Source: Edaphochlamys debaryana (lineage: Eukaryota; Chlorophyta; Chlorophyceae; Chlamydomonadales). Taken from it: DNA of 64,000 bases. How positions within the stretch are numbered: the first letter of the stretch is position 1; each line of letters begins with the position of its first letter. The notes beneath the pieces were generated by a model, which saw only the letters and a program-made list of their open reading frames with translations, did not search any database and was not told the origin of the DNA. Below are positions 22,360 to 34,400 of this stretch, piece after piece. A program made the position numbers and the translations under genes. The stretch covers positions 186,001 through 250,000 of the forward strand of contig JAEHOE010000045.1 of NCBI GenBank assembly GCA_016858145.1, given 5' to 3'.

Positions 22360-23400
22360 CGGGCCCATCTTGCTCACCCCCGTGCCGCCCCCGACCGTGC
22401 CGATCCCGCGGGGATCCCCCTTGCCACCCCTGTCCTCACCATGTGTCCCCACCGCAGCCAGTGCACTGGAGGCTGCGCTTTAGCACTTTCATTTCCACAT
22501 TCACTCACCTATACGACGCGGCTTCTTGCCACGTTGTTCTCATCAACCCCCCCCCCTTGCCACCGCCCGCCCCTCACGCAGCATAAGGCGCCCTCGCCAG
22601 GGCTGCCCATCAGGTCTCACCCCTTGCGTAAGTGCTTAAAAAGCAACTGCCCAGATCGCCACCTAATCTCAATCGCTTGTAGGGCCCGTGCCCCAGCCAC
22701 GTTCGTCCATGCCGTTCCGCAACCTGACCCATCCGACGCGCCAGTCACGGCTCACGGGGTGGGTCAGTGGTGCATCAACAGTTCAATACATCGCCTTTGA
22801 AAGCATCTTCTCATGCCCTTGGCAACTTTCCCTGACCAGCACCACAGTTCCGCCAGCGCCCCAGCTAGCCCATCGCCACCTCATTAGTCGCCACCTCATT
22901 AGTCACCATAGGATCTTCTCGTGCCAGCACAACAGGTCCGCCAGCACCCCAGCTTCTGCCGCTAGCCCATCGCCGGCTCATCAGTCAGCACTGGAAGGCC
23001 TATCCCCTCTCATCGCTCGCGCCGCCCCTTCCCCACGCCTGGCCCTGCACTCAGCGTAAGACCCCTTCGCCGGCGCTGTCAATCAGGACAGCTCACCCCT
23101 GGCGTAGCGGCCCCGCCCTACCCGTGCCGATCTGCCTCCTTGCCCCCGCCACCTTGCACACGCAACAAAAGGCCCCTTAAACCCGTGCCACGCCATCAGG
23201 GCCACGGAGTCGTCATGGGCGAGGAGCCAGCGGTCACAGGGCAGGCCGATAATGCATCGACACACTGCCTTTCCGTGCTGCTTGTCGGGACTGTGCTCCC
23301 CTGAGCAGCGCAACAGTTCTGCCGGACCCCCTGCTTCTGCCTCATCAGTTACCGGTAAGAGGCCGATCCCCACTTCACCGTTCATTGCTGGTCCCACCCT
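22360..23400. repeat. Degenerate tandem repeat cluster upstream of Elongin A
   Basis: Related words recur in diverged form. CAGCACCACAGTTCCGCCAGC (about 22838), GCACAACAGGTCCGCCAGC (about 22927) and GCGCAACAGTTCTGCCGG (about 23307) are followed by CAGCT(TCTGCC) and a CATCAGT word. GCCCTCGCCAGGGCTG...CATCAGGTCTCACCCC (about 22589) matches CCCTTCGCCGGCGCTG...CAATCAGGACAGCTCACCCC (about 23060). A CCGTGCCGAT(C) word occurs near 22396 and 23126. This looks like an old tandem array of a few-hundred-bp unit. The remainder of 22261-23572 shows no supported gene. Confidence 0.55.
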
Positions 23401-23572
23401 TATTCACAGCCGCCCGCCGTTACCGAAAGGGGCCTGCGCCAGGGGCCTGCGCCACGGCAGACGCCACTCCCTCAACCTGCCTTGGCAGGGCGAGCACACC
23501 CTCCACCTCACATCCGTGATCCGTCCCGTCACCGCTTCGACAAACCCCACGACGGCGGCGGGCGAGGAACCC

Positions 23573-24690
23573 TCACCGGCCCTTGCCCTTGCCCCGAGGC
23601 GCTGGCTTGTCCTCCAGCACCACCGCATCCAGCTCTATCCCCAGAGTCGCAGCGACCGCCTCGCCCTCTGCCGATGTTCTCCCCGGCCCCGGCGCTGCAC
23701 CGTCCTCCGCTGCCGCGATGGCGGTAGCGGCGTGTATGGACGAGGATGACCCCGGGCGGGGAGACGCCGCCTCATCGTCACCGGCAGCTGGGGAGGCCTT
23801 GCGGGACATGCGGCGCGAGAGGAAGCGCTGCACTGCCACGGGCGAGGGCAGGGGCACCTCATCGTCACCCTGGGGGCAGCGGGTGGGCCGGCGGGGAGCG
23901 GGAGGGTCAGGGGCTTGAGCATGCCGTGCGCGTGGGGCTGTGCTACGGAATCGGTTACGGCGCTGGTTTCCGCACGACACAGCCCCGCCTGCACCCCACC
24001 CAGGAGTGGAGCCCCGGCGTTGCGCAATGGGACCTTGCCCTTGCCCATGGACCTCGGGAGCAAGGGCCGTGGGCTCGGGTGGTCCCCGCTGACGGCGCGT
24101 GCCCCCCGGCCTCCGCAGGCGCTAGCTTCGACGGGTGCCGCCCCACCTGCGCCAACTCGTCGCCCTGACTCCGTAGCTCCTCGCACGCCACGCTGAGGAG
24201 AGCTATCGCCTTCCGCGACCGGTTCACCGACTGCTACTTCGCCAGGAAGCGTGCGCCCGCGCGGGCGGAGGACGTATCAGAGTCAACAGCATGTTCATGC
24301 TGGTCACCGGCCTGTCCGTCAGAGGTCGCGAAGGAGACCATACTGTGACCAGATAATCCTGTGGAGGGCCCTACGTCCATAGAATTTACCCTTCGTCGCT
24401 TTGCAAAGCCCTGGTGAGTAGAAACAGGGCGGGGTATGTAAACGGTAGTGGCGTGGGCTGCTGTTGCTATATGGCTGGAGAGCACTGAGATGTATGCCGT
24501 GATGAGAGGTAAGGAGAAACCCAGCGACTGATGACTCCCCGGTTTAGGCAGGGCGCGCGAAGTGCAGGCTCGGGGCAAGTCCCGAACAGCTCACCAGGAC
24601 CCAGGGCACACCAATTGCAAGTAGGCAGGCCCCCAGGAGCTGCCAGAAGGGTAAGCCAGGTAGGGGGGCAACGGCTTCCGAAATGGCCAT
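23573..24690 (-). CDS. Unrecognised small membrane-anchored protein (158 aa)
   Basis: I do not recognise this protein. Three exons join cleanly in phase 0: 24595-24690, 24147-24230 and 23573-23869. The borders are CTG/GTGAGC...AGCAG/TCG and CAG/GTGGGG...CCCCAG/GGT. Residues 1-32 include a hydrophobic stretch (FWQLLGACLLAIGVPWVL) that looks like an uncleaved signal anchor or single membrane helix. Residues 33-60 are a short amphipathic helix with KAIALLSVACEELRSQ. The rest is a Ser/Ala/Pro-rich, probably disordered tail with a basic patch (FLSRRMSRK) and a basic end (KGKGR). Three independent phase-0 joins and good splice sites favour a real gene over chance frames. It could be a small ER or organelle-envelope protein. 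No function is proposed. Confidence 0.55.
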
Positions 24691-25381
24691 GGTCCTCAAC
24701 AACGGCAGCGTTTCCGTCTTTCGTGTTTTACTGTTCACCCCTTGCGATGATACGCGTAGATATTGCTGGGCTAACAGTGCCGGGGAGTGTCGGGGTGGCC
24801 CACTGCTGTGTGTTGCCGCTGGGTACGATCCCCTCCCGCCGGACCCCGCCTTCGTCACCCGTGGGCCTGCTGCTATCAGGGGCATCAAGGGATACTCAGG
24901 ACGATCGCTGCTTACAGTTATGCGCCAGCATTGTCCGATAGGCCTCTGTCCGGTTCGCCACAGCGCCAGTGATCCCAGTGCAGCACGTTGCGTTTGCTAC
25001 TCGACTCGACCTAGACCCCCTTTTCAGCGTCCTGTGCCCCTGGCATGCTCCCGACGGTGCCCCAACCAGGCGATCCTTCAATCTTCCTACCCCCAACCGT
25101 TTGACCTCCCTTGCATGTCATCCTGGGCTCCCGTTCGGCCTTCTGGCCTGAACAGCTGTCGCGTAGCCACCCTCCCAGCGTGCCATCAGCCAGTACCCTG
25201 CTCCGCCGCCCACCCCCGCAGCCGTCCTGTGCTCGCACTCAGCCTCCCATCCTGCGCCGGGGGCATCTGCTCTTTTACCCCAGACATGTGCGCCGGGGGC
25301 ATCTGCTCCTAAACCCCAAGCATGCACGGACATACCTCAGTAACCTGCCCCCACGCAGCAGCACGCCACCCGCAGGGCCCT
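24691..25381. other. Intergenic between small membrane gene and repeat-protein gene
   Basis: This lies downstream of the minus-strand repeat protein and upstream of the minus-strand small membrane gene. It contains a 36-bp tandem duplication (listed separately). No open frame with supporting splice sites was found. Confidence 0.5.
25253..25324. repeat. Two tandem copies of a 36-bp unit
   Basis: Units 25253-25288 and 25289-25324 both begin TGCGCCGGGGGCATCTGCTC and end with an ATG. They differ at a few positions in the middle (TTTTACCCCAGAC against CTAAACCCCAAGC). This is probably simple slippage or a small tandem duplication. Confidence 0.9.
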
Positions 25382-28300
25382 CTAGGCCTTCTTCCTCTGC
25401 GCCGTGAGCGCCCCCCGTCCCCCGTTGGCCCGCGCCCGCAGCACCCCCGCCTGGTCCTCGGGCAGCGAGCCGCTGATGGTCACCGGGCCGGAGATACTCT
25501 TTGTATGGGAGGGAGGGAGGGGGGAGGGAGGGAGGGGGGAGGGAGGAGGAAGGGAGGTGACGGGGGCCGTTGTTCCGTGAGGGGAGGGGCCTCTGCACTG
25601 CCGCCTCTTCCCCTCCACCGCCAACACCCTCCCTCCCAAGCGCTAGGCCCCCCGCCCTTCCCCACCGTGAGCACCGCCGGCATCCTGCCCAGGGACTTGA
25701 GCTGCCAGTCGCCCTCGATCACCAGCGACCCCACGGAGGCCAGCGCCCCGTCCAGTGGCTCCAGGGAGGTGAGGGCGGGGTTGTAGGAGATGGACAGCAG
25801 GGAGCCCACGCGGGTCACAGCGCCTGGGGGGGGAGGGGGGAATCGGGGAGAAAGGAGATGAGGAGCGAAAGGGTCAAGTGCACGTGCAGGAGGGTCAGGG
25901 CGGGCCATGCAAGGGTAGTGCGCTCCGCCTGTCGTATGCCCTTGCGGCCTCTGCTGCTGCAGCCTGCCGCGAGAGGGCTCCCGGCCACTCACCCAGCCCC
26001 TGAAGGTCCTTGAGCGCTCTGCGGGGGGCGGGGAGGGGAACCCAAGCGGGTTAGCTGGGTGCGTGGGCAGGCTGCAATTACTGCCCCGCCACCCTTCTGC
26101 CTTAGACCCTTGCGCAGCCCCCCAGATCGACCGCCTCCCAAGGCCCCGCCTGCCTCCCCCATTCCTGGCCCCCCCGTACCCGTTGTTGGAGATGACCAGG
26201 TTGATGCCTGTGCCCGTGAGCCGGGCCAGGGGCGCCAGGGAGCCCAGCGCCGCGTTGTTGGCGATCTGCAGGTCCGAGGGAATGTACGACAGCTGCGAGA
26301 GGCCGGACAGGTCGGTGAGGGCGCTGTTGCCCAGCACCGCCACGGACTTGCCTGGGGGGGGAGGGGGGGCGGGAGGGGGGGGGGCGGACAAAGCAGGGAG
26401 TAAGGGGAAGCCGTGTCACAGGAGACTTCGCGGCATGGAAGCCACGGCCAGGAGGCACCCGCGCCGCGTTGTGGGCCGTGGAAGCCGTGTAACAAGGGGG
26501 AGCACATCGAGACCTGCTTGGGTGCGGCCATGAGTTTGGGCTGCGAACGGCGCGCAGCTGCACGCGCACTCACCCACGCTGCTGAGCGCCGCCATGCCGG
26601 CGGTGGACTGTAGCGAGGTGCAGCCCCGCAGCACCACCTCCCCGCCCACGGTGGCCAGAGCGGCCAGGCCCCCCAGCGAGGTCAGCGCGGGCAGCCCCTG
26701 CAGGTGCAGCGACCAGCCGGTGGAGCGGAGGGCCTGGGAGGGGGGGGGGGAGGGGGGTTAAGAGCAGGGAGGTGGGGCATGGAACGAAGGAGAGGAGGCC
26801 GGCGGGCGCCCCCTACTGCCTACTGCCTGCCAGCATCGATCCGGCCCCCCCAGGCCCCCACCTTGAACCCGTCCATGTCCTGCAGCTTGGGCAGCTCCTG
26901 CAGCCACAGGTCGGAGTCCACCGCCGTGAGGGCGCCCAGGCCCTTGGTGCTGGGACGGGAGGGGGAAGGGAGGGGAGGAGTGGACGGGAGGGGGGGCGGA
27001 GGGCGCAAGGTATGGTTACCACCGTCATGGGGGTTTGCAGGGTGAGGCATGCCGCAAGTGCCGTTGCTCACCTCCATCTCCCCACCACGAGCTCAGCATC
27101 CCTACCCCTAACCCACCCTACCCCCCGCCCGCAACCACACACCTCCAAATGCTGTCGCAGTAGAGCAGGTTGAAGTCGCCCCGCACCCGCCTCAGCCCCG
27201 ACAGCCCCGTCAGGTCCTTGAGGGCCTTCAGGTTGATCAGGTGCAGCCCGCCCACGGACTGAGGGGGGGAGGGGTGCACGGGGATAGGAGGGGGAAGCTT
27301 GGTGCTCAAGGCAGGGAGGGCTGGGCGGAAGCGCTCAAACCCAGTCCAATACCCCCACACACACACACACATACACCCTACCTGCAGCCCATCCAGCCCC
27401 GCCAGGCTCTCCAGCGCGCTGTCGTCCTGGGGCCCCCCCACCACCACCAGCTGACCGCTCACGGACTGTTGGGGGGGGGGTAAGGGTGCAAGGGGGGGAG
27501 CGCGGAGGGGGAGGCCCGTGAGTGCACCAGGAGGCCGGGCAGCGAGGCATCCACTTGAAGCGTGGCCAGCGGTGCAGAGGGCTCAGCTCATGTGCAGCCA
27601 CGTACGGGTCACCAGCCGCCAATGCGACATGCTAAGCAGCAGGGCGGCACATGACTCCACCCCACGCTGCAGCGCCGCCCCCCGGGACCCCACCTTGAGC
27701 CCCGCCAGCGGCCCCAGGTCCTTGCCCAGGCCCGCATTGGACCAGATGATGAGGGCGCCGCTGCGGAGGGGGAGGGAGGGGGGCGGGCGCATAGGTCCGG
27801 GCGAGGGGCGAAGGCACAGCGTGTGCTTCAGGCGTTCGTGCAGTCAGTCGGTGATGTGAGGAAGCGCGGGCGGAAGCGAGTGTGCGTCGAGCCCCGCCTC
27901 CACCCGTCGCCTCCCCCCCGTCATGTGCATCCCTCCACACCCGGCACGCACGTGACCGTCTCCAGGGCCTTGGCCTCAGCGCTGTTGAGCCCCAGGAAGC
28001 GGGTGTTGTAGGAGGTGGCCTGGGGGCGTGAAGAGGATGTGGGCGTGAAGGGGTGGGGGCGTGAAGGAGGGGGTGCATGCCCGCGGCCCCCCACGCACGA
28101 AGTTGAGGCCTCCGCATCCCCCCTCGTTACCAACATGGGGTGGGCGACACCGCACACCGCACGCACCTGCACCGGCACGAACTGGCTCAGCACGTCCGCA
28201 CGGATCCACTTGGCCACCGTGTCCCTGGGGGGAAAGGGGGGACAGGGAGATAGGGGCGGGGGTTCGTGGAGGACCGGTGGGAGCGTGGTGGAATGCGTGG

Positions 28301-30641
28301 TCGCGGGCCCGTAGCCCAGAGCCCAGGTGCAACCGCTGCTCACACGTCCGGCGCTGGGCCGCCCGAGTAGAGCACGGTGACGCTGCGGTCCGTCACCGGC
28401 CCCGAGGAGGGGTCGGCGGGGGCGGCGGCGGCTCCCCCCCCCGCCGTGACCTTGACGCCCACGGGCAGCTCCAGCTTGGCGTCGCCTGGGGGGAGGGGTG
28501 GGGGGCAGGGTGCGGATGATCCCAGGGGAACGGGCAGCCAAGCGCGGCCGGGCGACAACTATGTGAGCATGCGAAGGGAGTCAAAGGGAATCCGCTGCGG
28601 TGCCGTCCCCCCCTCCCTCAGTCGTGGCGCCCAGTGGGCTTGCGTGTGTCACCCTGCCGCCCCCCCCCCTCACCGTTGTTCACCTCCACCACGCGGGTGA
28701 CCTCCTTGAGCGCCGTGAGGCCGTACAGGTCGTCCAGCTCCCCGTTGCCCTTGGCCAGCAGCTGGCCACCGATGCGGACCAGGTTCTGGGGGGGCAGAAG
28801 GGGGAGGAGGGAGGCAGAAAGGAGGTGGATGGTTGACGCAAATAAGCACCCACCCCCCGTGCCTGCCACCCCCCCACCCCCCCACCCCCCACCCACCCGC
28901 CCACCTGCAGCCCCCCCACCGACACCAGCGCCATGTTGCTCAGCAGCGCCACGTCACCCGCCACCTCCGTCAGCCCCTCCAGGCCCCGGAGCGAGGCCAG
29001 GCGGGCGTTGTCGGCGATGAGCAGGTCGCCGGAGAGGCGGGGGCCCAGGCCCTCCAGGCCCTGGGGGGGGGGGGGAGGGGGGGGGGAGGAGGGGGAGGGA
29101 GGGGGAAGGAGGGGGGCGGGAGGGAAGAAGCGTGATGTGCTTGGCAGGGGAGCTGACAGCTTATGGCAGGTATCCCACCGCCTTGGCTCCTGAGCCGCCA
29201 CAACTGACTCTGCCTGATCTACCCCAGCACCGCCATAACCGACGTTCCCCCCGCCGCCCCCCCCCCCCCATCCCCCCACCTGCAGGTCCTTGAGTGCGTC
29301 CAGGTTGTAGACCAGGAGGGAGGCGGCGGACTGGGGGGGGAGAGGAAGGGGGCAGAAGGGGAGGGGGGCAGAACGGGAGGGGAGGCAGAAGGGGGAAAGC
29401 GAGAGGCCGGAGGGGGTGAGTGAGGACAAGCAGCCTGCGAGGGGGCATAGGGGAGGAGGAGGAGGCGAGAGCGAGGGCGACGCGGGCGGGGAGCGCTTGC
29501 GGCAGCACGGTAGAGGTGGTGGTTTGGGGAGCGGAGGAGGCGGAGGAGACATGGGGGCAGGGGGCGGGACAGGGGGCGGTGGAGGTTTGGGGGTGGCCGA
29601 TGGCCGGAGGGTGGAGAAGTAATGGGGGCGGCGGGCGTAGCTGTCGTCCAGAGCTCCACGGCTGTAGCCTTTGTGCAAGTCGGAGGGGCGGCGGGGGGCG
29701 GAGGAGTGGGAGGGGGGGGGCCGTGGCTCAGCCCACCTTGACCCCTGCCAGGGGCTTGAGGCTGCTGATGCCGCGGGCGTCCAGCCCCGCCTTGCCGTAC
29801 AGCATCAGAGATCCGCCCACCGCCCCCAGCGAGGCCAGGGCGGGCAGGGCGCGGGCCAGGGTGCCGTTGTCGTACAGCAGCAGGTTGCCGGGCAGGGAGG
29901 TCACCTGGGGGGTGCATGGGGGGTGTCGGCATGGGTATCGGCGGGCCATAGATGTGAGCACGACAGGGCGTAAACCCCCTACATCTTCCACCCCGATCAC
30001 CCAGGTCCCCAGTACACACACACCGTCCGCTCACCCCCGCCAGGCTGCACCCCCCCGCCCCCCCAGGCGCCTCCAGGTCGAGCAGCTGCGCCTGCCCCGG
30101 CCCCAGCGGCAGCAGCCCCTTCTTGTCCAGCGGCAGGGCCGCCGCCACCTCCCCCAGCTCGGGGGGGCCACCGCTGCCCGCATACGCCACCAGAGTGGCA
30201 GCGGAGAAGCCTGGGGGGGGGGGGCGGTGGGGAGGAGATCGGGAGGTGGGGTGGGGGGGTCGGATGGGTTGAGGGCGACCCAGGGTGCAGAGCCCGCACT
30301 CGAGGCTTGCGTGTGGCCCCTGATTCCCGGGCAGCGCTGTCCGAGGCCGGGGTCGGGTGCTGAGAGGCCACGCGCAGCATGCGCTTCACCACGCCCCTCC
30401 CTGAGAACTCACAGCTGGACGCAGGCGCCGCCGCTGTGGGCGCGGGCACCACCGTGGGCACCGCCGCCTGCATCATGGCGCCCAGGGCCTGGGCCCGGGG
30501 CTGGGGCAGGGGCTGGGGCTGGGCCTGAGCCTGGAACAGGGGCTGTGCGGCGCAGGGCGGCGGCGGGAGCAGCAGCAGCAGCAGCGCCGCAGCCGCGAGG
30601 GCGGCCGCGGCGGGGAGCGCCGCGCGGCCCTGGCGGCGCAT
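25382..30641 (-). CDS. Secreted leucine-rich modular repeat protein (about 18 exons)
   Basis: About 700-residue exported protein of unknown function. The start at 30641 (MRRQGRAALP) leads into a signal peptide with a long Leu run and then a Pro/Gln-rich linker (about residues 30-75). The body is a chain of degenerate leucine-rich modules resembling receptor L-domain or LRR solenoids. Each has a beta-strand pattern followed by a short loop, for example LLLYDNGTLARALPALASL, LLIADNARLASLRGLEGL, LHLINLKALKDLTGLSGL, VVLRGCTSLQSTAGMAAL and LQIANNAALGSLAPLARL. Modules largely coincide with exons, and some exons are very short (26 nt near 25994-26019). A non-repeat insert around 27960-28480 (VTVLYSGGPAPDV, KWIRADVLSQFVPVQ) interrupts the chain. 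There is no transmembrane helix or kinase after the repeats; the end is basic (LTAQRKKA). Cell-wall or surface recognition is possible but not shown. Confidence 0.75.
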
Positions 30642-31436
30642 GGCGAGCCGGGCGGGGGCGCGGGGGCGGCGGAGGGGGCGGAGGCGTTGGGGTGGCGGTG
30701 GCGATGCAGGGCGTTGCGGGATGCGAAGTGGTCGTCGGGTGGCTGCAAGTCGCGGCTCGAGTATTCAGGACACAAGGCGACGGAGCGCTCTATAAATGGC
30801 GTTTGCAGAGGGCATAAGCACGAGCCAGTTGAGGAGCCGATCATGCCGCCGCGCCTCGGACGCCCAACTTTGATGGGTTCGAACGCACGCCGCGCCCTCC
30901 AGGCTCTGCAACTCGCAACTGCAGCTCCGACGTTAACGCGCAGCGATGCGGGACAGGGAAGGCAATAGCGATAAGCGTTATTCCTCGTAACACGCCGTTC
31001 TCAACCGACTCGGCCCGCCGCAAAAACGGGGCCGCAAACCCGAAACACGACTGCACAAGAAGCCCGACCCACCGCTTCCTCGCAGTGTCCAGCCAACGGA
31101 GCAAAATCTTGACTACGACTCATGCGCAAGTGCAAGCCTCCTCTGACGTTTCCACAATGAAGCATGCTCCCCATCTGCTACCCCGTGCGTTCAGTGCTCT
31201 GCGCCATGCCATGCCCCTGCCCCCTAACCCTGAAGGCGCCCTACCCGTACCTACCCGCAGTGCACCCTCTCCGTCAGCCGGCGCGTCCGAATGCAATTCC
31301 GCAACCCCTGATCCCAGTGGTATGCGTATCCTGCCTACCCGCCTGCTCTGCCCCGAACCGATTCCGCCCCACCAGAGTCGGCATGCAGACCCCGCTGACC
31401 CCCCGAACCCACGGCCCCAGCGGTCCCCCCCCCTCC
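30642..31436. other. Promoter region of repeat-protein gene and HECT 3' flank
   Basis: This contains the presumed promoter of the minus-strand secreted repeat protein (see the TATA-like element) and the 3' flank of the HECT gene. A plus-strand ATG at 30843 opens a 41-codon frame ending at 30968 that follows the TATA-like element by about 50 bp. It has no other support. Confidence 0.45.
30791..30796. promoter_or_regulatory. TATA-like element
   Basis: TATAAA reads on the plus strand inside CTCTATAAATGGC; the minus strand reads CATTTATAGAG, also TATA-like. It lies about 150 bp upstream of the start codon at 30641, so it probably serves that minus-strand gene. A plus-strand use (towards the 41-codon frame at 30843) cannot be excluded. 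Confidence 0.4.
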
Positions 31437-34400
31437 CTAGCTGAGGTCGAAGCCCGCCCCCGACGTGACCGCGTACAGCAGCTTCTCCCGCATGGCCGCC
31501 AGGGTGCGGTAGGGCGGCAGCTTGAGCAGGTTCATGCAGGTGGAGGCGGTGGGCAGGCGCTGGGGGGCGGCGGGGTCCAGCATGGCGCCCGACATCTGGA
31601 TGCACAGCCGGGGCTCCAGGTACCTGGTGTGTGTGTGTGGGGAGGGGGTGGATTGGGTTGAGGGGAGAGGGGAGGGCACGAGGGCTTGAGAGAGTGGCCG
31701 GGGCTTGCGCGAGCTGCACCTGCTCGTGGCGAAGCAGCGCACTCCGCAGTGCACTTGCCGAGCAAGACGCTAGGCGCTTGGGCCGCGCAGCGCCCCTTCC
31801 CTCCCCGTCCCACGCCCTTCCAGAGTAAAGCCCCCGCTCACTTGAACCCCAGCAGCGGCGGCCTGCTGCAGCTGGTCACGAACTTGAGGAACGCCCCCTG
31901 CTGCTCGGGCGTGAAGGAGGCCAGCGCCTCCCACAGCGTGTGGATAACGGGGTGGTCTGGGGGGGGGGACACGGGAGGGGTTCGCTATGAGGGAGCCACA
32001 AGGCAACGGTGCAGCCCGAGCCCAGAGGATACAAGGAAACGGTAGGAGGAGCAAGGATACCAGACCCGGTGGCCTCTTCAAAAGAAGACCCAGGACCCCG
32101 CGGCCCTGCCCCCTGTCCCTCCCCCGATTCGGCCGCCTGCTGTCCTCACGCCCCCACCCTTCCCCGCGCCCCTTTCCCCCGCCCCCCTCCCCTCCTCACC
32201 TTCGTGGTACCCCCCCGCGTACTCCACGTGCGCCGCCAGGTCCTCCAGGTCCAGCCCCCCCGTGTCCGCCCCCGAGACCAGCGTCTGCAGCTCCTCCCCG
32301 CTGAACATGGACACCCAGGCGCGGGGGATGAGCTCGAAGAAGCCCGACAGGAAGGCTGACACGGCGGGGCGGGGGGCGATGTTGAGCCTGGGGAGGGTGG
32401 TGGGTGCATGGGAAGGGGCGCAGCAGTAAGCGCGCAGCAGCAGAATTGCCGGCGTGGGTCAGGCGGCTCAGGCTCAGGTTCCTGCGACCTACCGTTACCC
32501 ACCCCTGCGACCTGGTGCTCGCTCCGACCTGCCCTCAACCCCACCCCCGGGTGTCCTTCGCCCTCCCCCTTGCCCCCCTCCCCCCTGACTTGTAGTGCGC
32601 CACCCGGTGCATGTACTCGCGCACGTTGTCGGCGGTGACGGGGATGAGGCGGCCGCCGGGCTTGAGCTCCACCTCGGCGTGGGGGTCGCCCAGGGCGGCG
32701 GCGGCGTCGTCGGCGACCTGGGGGGCGGGGGGGATGTAGGGCGGGGAAATGTTCAGGATTTGATGCCTCCTTTAAAGCCCGTGTGCCCAGGTTCGATTTA
32801 CGCCCTCCACTGGAACCTGTGTGCACGCGTAAACACGCTAAGGTCTTGACCTCAACCCCTTCCCACCCTTCTTCCCCCTCTAAGGGCCACCCACCACGAA
32901 GGTGATCCCCAGGTCCATGGCCGCCGCCGCCTCGCCGCCACCGGCCGCGCTGCCGTCCGGGCCCGCGCCGCCGGCCCCTGCCGCCCCCGCCGCCGCTGCC
33001 GCCGCTGAGGCTGTGGCCGTGAGGTGCTCCCTCAGTCGCAGCAGCGAGCGGTAGAGGTCGGGGTCCAGGGTGGGGAGGTCGTTGAGGTCGCAGTGGGCGC
33101 CGCGGAACTTCTTGAGGAAGAAGCCTGGGGGGGGGGGGCGCAATGGGTGTGGGTGGGTGACGGCGGTGGGAGGGTGCTGGGATGATGGGCTGGCTGGGTC
33201 GCAATGGCGATGCAGGAAGGTGAGGTGGGGTTGTGCAGGGCAGGCGGATCACCTCATGTGTCCAGACCTCTCCAGCCTCAGCAAAACCACCAGGCTTTTC
33301 CCCACTGCAAGTCCCGATCACGTAACCTCAGCCCCTTCCCTCCGCCTCCCCCTCCCCCTTCCCCCCATCCCCCCCCTTCCCCAGCCCCACCCGCCAGCGG
33401 CAGCTCCAGCAGCACGTTCTCCCACAGCGCCTTGCCCAGCATGCGGCCCAGGAAGGCCAGCAGCCGGGGGGCGTCCTCCACGGCGCGCATGGCGGCGGGG
33501 TTGGGGTAGAGCTGGTGCGAGGGGTTGGCCGCGAAGAGGCCGTATGCGGCCGACAGCCCCTCGTGCATGAGCTCCTCCATGAAGTCCTTGAACAGGCCCC
33601 CGCCGTCCTGGGGGAGGAGGGGAGGGGGAGGAGGGGGCGAAGGTTGGAAGAGGGGACGGAAAGGGGTGCGTTCGTGCCTGTGTGAAGGAGGGTGCCTCGC
33701 CAGTGCACGATAAGCTCATCCCCACGTCCGCTGACACCCCGGCCTCGCCCCTCGCCTCGCCCCCCACCCCACCCCACCCCCCGCCCCACCCACCACGCCC
33801 GCCTCCGGCACGCCGTGCGCGTCGATGAACATGATCCGCACGCGCCCCCTCAGCCGCTCGCCCATGGCGTTGAGGCGGTCGAAGCCGTCGAACAGCAGCT
33901 GGTCGCGGCGGATGGGCACGAAGCGGTTGCCCAGGCCCGCCTCCAGCATGCCGGCCTCCAGGAAGCGGGAGTCCTCCTGCGCGCGGTACTCCTGGGTGGG
34001 GGGGGAGGGGGGGTGGAGGGGTGGAGGAGGAGGGGGTCAGGCGGGAAGTGGTGTGGAGCGGAGCGGGGTTGCGGAGGCGGCGTAGGGCCAGCTGCGGCCA
34101 GGACCCAGGCCCGCATTTGAAGCGCGTGCAGAGCAAGGCCGAACCGCCCTCAAACCGCCAGGCCCCCTCCTCCTTCCCCTCCCCCTCACCTCCCGCTCCT
34201 TGCCGACCATGAGCTGGAACAGCCTCGCCCGCTCCGCGAAGGGCACCAGCGGGGGCGCGTGCCGCAGCACCTGCCACACGCGGGCGGTGCCGTCCTCGCG
34301 GCCCGCGGCGCTGCGGTGCGTGGAGGCCTCCGTCAGGAACCTGGGGGATGGGGAGGGGGGGCCAGGGTCGGGGTCGGGGCCAGGAGCTCAGGACCGGGGT

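Noticed and set aside
29040..29130. Long poly-G/GGA tract considered as a telomere-like or regulatory repeat.
   Set aside because: It is an intron of the secreted repeat protein; on the coding strand it is the usual C-rich acceptor tract.
30868..30885. GGTTCGAAC, a tRNA T-loop-like word.
   Set aside because: The bases on either side do not pair into a T stem, and no other tRNA arms are present.
30843..30968. Plus-strand 41-codon frame downstream of a TATAAA word.
   Set aside because: Short, Arg/Ala-rich and without splice or domain support. The TATA-like element is equally explained by the minus-strand gene.
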